A DNA stretch of 64,000 nt, from NCBI RefSeq assembly GCF_020097135.1, contig NZ_CP083608.1, forward strand, positions 62,001 through 126,000, in the 5' to 3' direction. The notes beneath the pieces are model-generated. The model was given only the letters and a program-made list of their open reading frames with translations. It was not told where the DNA came from and ran no database searches. Both the position numbers and the translations under genes were made by a program. The DNA comes from Macrococcus armenti. GTDB lineage: Bacteria > Bacillota > Bacilli > Staphylococcales > Staphylococcaceae. This document shows positions 61,761 to 64,000 of this stretch, piece after piece; the first letter of the stretch is position 1; the number at the start of each line of letters is the position of its first letter.

Positions 61761-62747
61761 TTATATTGATATAGAGAATTGTGTTTTTATTACTGCTTTT
61801 GCTTCCTCTGAACTGAAAACATTATATATTATTGTACGTCCGTCTTTTAGGATGTGTATTGTAACGTTACTGTGTTTAATAAGTTTGAAGTAAGGTGTTG
61901 ATTTCATAATATTGGGATAACTTTTCGTGAATATGCCATTCGGTAGTTTTACAGAGTATTTACCGTGACACATCTTCGTGACATATTTAGGTCCGCTTGT
62001 TAGTGATGGGTAGTCGTGCGTTCCACATGTTCTGCAATGCGTGTTTTTAAATAGCGTAGCATCTGTTGATTTGAATTTTAAAGTATAACTATCGAATGTA
62101 ATAAATTGGTTAGTAAACGATCCATCTGAGATGAATTTTATAACTTCAGATACTTGCATGCTTGCCGTCAAGTGCGCGGTTTGAGGGAGAATACCTTCAA
62201 GTGCACAATTTTGTCCGGTTTCTGGTGGGTCAGGCAATATGCAGCGCAGACATGCAGCTGTGTAATCTATAGCGAAGACGGTGCCTTTCGTGCTTAAACA
62301 TGCCCCATAAATCCATGGGGTTTTAAGCTGATGGCATACGTCGTTAATAATATAGCGTGTTACAAAGTTATCTGTACCATCTAACACGATTGTTGGCTGA
62401 TATGTCTTAATGAGTTGTGCTAAATTATCACTCGTAATTTCTTCAGGAATAGGTGTGACAACGACTTCGCTATTAATACGCGCTATATGCTGCTTTACGG
62501 CATCAACTTTAAGGATATAGGCATCGACATCACTTTCATCGTACAAACTTTGGCGATGAAGATTTGATAAGCTGACAATATCCATATCACAAACGATTAA
62601 TTCTCCGACGCCACTACGTGCAAGCATTTCGCAAATCGTGCTGCCGAGTGCACCGGCACCAACGATTAAAAACTTCGCATGTGATAACTGTTTTTGACCT
62701 TGTTCGCCAAAAACACTTGCTTTTATTTGTCGGTCATAGCGCTTCAT
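61761..62747 (-). CDS. thiF: ThiF/MoeB-type adenylyltransferase
   Basis: 328 residues, E1-like enzyme: nucleotide-binding GAGALGS near 28, the catalytic Arg segment [30 protein letters not shown], and the zinc Cys pairs CLRC and CRTC. It adenylates the ThiS C-terminus as a step to thiocarboxylate in thiazole synthesis. The 80 C-terminal residues are probably a degenerate rhodanese-like domain without an evident Cys. It overlaps thiG by 4 bases and ends the operon. Confidence 0.87.
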   Translation of the reverse strand: MKRYDRQIKASVFGEQGQKQLSHAKFLIVGAGALGSTICEMLARSGVGELIVCDMDIVSLSNLHRQSLYDESDVDAYILKVDAVKQHIARINSEVVVTPIPEEITSDNLAQLIKTYQPTIVLDGTDNFVTRYIINDVCHQLKTPWIYGACLSTKGTVFAIDYTAACLRCILPDPPETGQNCALEGILPQTAHLTASMQVSEVIKFISDGSFTNQFITFDSYTLKFKSTDATLFKNTHCRTCGTHDYPSLTSGPKYVTKMCHGKYSVKLPNGIFTKSYPNIMKSTPYFKLIKHSNVTIHILKDGRTIIYNVFSSEEAKAVIKTQFSISI

Positions 62748-63511
62748 AGAAATTCAAGACCTTCAGTAGGGCTGGATGCTTGTGCAGTATACTTTTTAGG
62801 AATGCGGCCAGCCTGTGCACCTAAGTGTCCGGCGTGAACGGCAAGTTTCATTGCTTCAGCCATTAACACAGGGTCTTTTGCATGGCTTACAGCTGTATTT
62901 AATAGTACCGCATCTGCACCGAGCTCCATTGCATATGCAGCATCGCTCGGTGAACCAATACCTGCATCTACGATAACGGGAACATTAATCGCGTCGATGA
63001 TATAACTTAAATTCAATGCATCGTTAATACCAAGTCCTGTTCCAATCGGTGAACCGAGGGGCATTATTGCATGAACTCCAAGTGCTTCAAGTTTTTTAGC
63101 GAGCACTACATCACATTGAATATATGGACATACGATAAAACCTCTTTCGAGTAGAATTTCACATGCTTTATATGTTTCAATCGCATCTGGTAACAATGTT
63201 TTATCGTCACCGATGATTTCAACTTTAATCATATTGCACATGCCGGCTGCACGTGCAATTTCTGCGATTTTCACTGCTTCTTCAGCTGTTTTAGCACCGG
63301 CTGTGTTCGGAAATGTAATATACTGCTCAAGATCTACTGCTTCTAGCGGATTCGGTAAATCTTTATCATATAAACTCATACGACGTACTGCGAAAGTAAG
63401 TGCGTTTGTTTCGCTCACTTCTACAGCTTTATGCTGAATCTCACCGTTTTCAAACTTACCTGTGCCGAGTATAAGTCTTGATTCAAGTTCTAAAGGTCCA
63501 ATCTTTAACAT
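62744..63511 (-). CDS. thiG: Thiazole synthase ThiG
   Basis: 255-residue TIM barrel. [37 protein letters not shown] and [27 protein letters not shown] are the conserved ThiG blocks; the Schiff-base Lys is in MIKVEIIGD. It joins 1-deoxy-xylulose 5-phosphate, dehydroglycine and ThiS thiocarboxylate into the thiazole ring. It starts one base after the thiS stop and overlaps thiF. Confidence 0.95.
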   Translation of the reverse strand: MLKIGPLELESRLILGTGKFENGEIQHKAVEVSETNALTFAVRRMSLYDKDLPNPLEAVDLEQYITFPNTAGAKTAEEAVKIAEIARAAGMCNMIKVEIIGDDKTLLPDAIETYKACEILLERGFIVCPYIQCDVVLAKKLEALGVHAIMPLGSPIGTGLGINDALNLSYIIDAINVPVIVDAGIGSPSDAAYAMELGADAVLLNTAVSHAKDPVLMAEAMKLAVHAGHLGAQAGRIPKKYTAQASSPTEGLEFL

Positions 63512-63512
63512 A

Positions 63513-63710
63513 TTAACCGCCTCCTACAAATTCTAATAGCTCTAATCTCTGTTCTGGTTTAATTTCTGTTTCATGCCATTTATCTTTTTGAATCGGCATA
63601 TCATCAATTACAACTACTGCGCGCTTTAAATCAATATTTAATGATTCCAGAAAGGGTACAAGCATCGTTGTTTCTGTTTCATAAACTTCATCATTAACAA
63701 ATAGTTTCAC
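63513..63710 (-). CDS. thiS: Sulfur carrier protein ThiS
   Basis: 65 residues, beta-grasp fold, ending in the essential Gly-Gly (EFVGGG). GTG 63710 was chosen because GGAGG lies six bases upstream; the longer frame enters the thiO coding region. The C-terminal Gly is adenylated by ThiF and carries sulfur to ThiG. It overlaps the end of thiO by 17 bases. Confidence 0.92.
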   Translation of the reverse strand: MKLFVNDEVYETETTMLVPFLESLNIDLKRAVVVIDDMPIQKDKWHETEIKPEQRLELLEFVGGG

Positions 63711-64000
63711 GTGAATCCTCCAATTTAAATTTATTTTGATACTTAATTGCAAGCGGATTATTTTTATCAAACATAAGTTTATGTACGAGTTCGCCAGTTA
63801 TTTTGGAAAGGAGAATACCATTACGATAATGGCCGGTTGCAACAAACACACCGTCCTGAACTTCATCAATGACGGGGCGGTGTAGCGCACTATCTGGTCG
63901 AAATCCGCATCTCGATTCTTTAATTTCACCATTCATCAGTTCAGGTAATAAGTTATAAGTCATTGATTTGAGCCAGGTAAGCCCTTCTTCATGTACGATG
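63694..64000 (-). CDS. thiO: Glycine oxidase ThiO, C-terminal part (runs off window)
   Basis: The last ~101 codons of a FAD-dependent glycine oxidase; the frame stays open to the right edge. CGFRPDSALHRPVIDEV, GVFVATGHYRNGILLSKITGELV is the conserved DAO-family C-terminus with the substrate-binding Arg and FAD contacts. It oxidises glycine to dehydroglycine for ThiG. First visible gene of the thiO-thiS-thiG-thiF operon, which presumably starts further right. Confidence 0.9.
   Translation of the reverse strand, partial: IVHEEGLTWLKSMTYNLLPELMNGEIKESRCGFRPDSALHRPVIDEVQDGVFVATGHYRNGILLSKITGELVHKLMFDKNNPLAIKYQNKFKLEDSRETIC

Noticed and set aside
1-64000. CRISPR arrays, insertion sequences, prophage, tRNA and rRNA genes
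   Set aside because: I looked for regularly spaced repeats, transposase or integrase motifs and tRNA-like cloverleaf ends, and saw none I could support by eye.

Overview
The window is a low-GC Firmicutes chromosome segment. The gene content and protein sequences (HssRS/HrtAB, MntABC/MntR, LytSR/LrgAB, OatA, katA, ahpCF, guaC) are closest to Staphylococcaceae. The divergence from Staphylococcus aureus proteins, together with a thiO-thiS-thiG-thiF thiamine cluster, suggests Macrococcus or a near relative; that genus call is inference. I see no rRNA, tRNA, prophage, insertion sequence or CRISPR array.

Layout. 1-4.3 kb: guaC (5' part only), catalase katA under PerR-type boxes, a Zur-box-controlled COG0523 zinc GTPase and a 2-hydroxyacid dehydrogenase. 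4.4-9.2 kb: YfhO-type membrane protein, two paralogous membrane-anchored proteins of unknown function, a thioredoxin-like protein and a GNAT acetyltransferase around a large perfect palindrome. 9.2-17.4 kb: two NSS-family sodium symporters, an epimerase, small genes, two decayed genes of the quinone-detoxification type and an amino acid permease. The second NSS gene follows a 15-codon leader ORF with adjacent Trp codons and a terminator/antiterminator. 17.5-20.1 kb: an ABC exporter with a regulator that fuses a degenerate ABC ATPase domain to LytTR. 20.4-24.9 kb: FMN-binding stress protein, a broken small HTH gene, AGCS and SSS symporters. 24.9-28.7 kb: heme stress system hrtBA/hssRS. 28.7-34.4 kb: P-type Ca2+-ATPase, PPK2 and two YibE/F proteins, the first with a G10 tract at its 3' end. 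34.4-41.0 kb: mntABC and mntR, formate/nitrite channel, ahpCF. 41.1-50.2 kb: modA without modBC, a frameshifted YdeI-type gene, an MFS transporter, an uncharacterised surface protein-ABC exporter-Fra operon and SelO. 50.4-57.8 kb: OatA, lytSR-lrgAB, and a second HrtAB-like ABC pair. 57.9-64 kb: YitT, YhgE/Pip and the thiamine thiazole genes.

How it works together. Much of the window concerns metals, heme and peroxide: KatA and AhpCF (PerR boxes), the Zur-box GTPase, MntABC/MntR (MntR box), HrtBA/HssRS (HssR direct repeat) and a frataxin-like Fra. A second theme is solute transport with catabolite control: cre-like sites lie upstream of the amino acid permease, lrgAB and one unknown gene. Nearly every gene cluster is closed by a hairpin terminator, often a bidirectional one. 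The signal I consider most worth testing is the apparent tryptophan leader-peptide attenuator at 14.03-14.30 kb in front of a probable tryptophan/sodium symporter.
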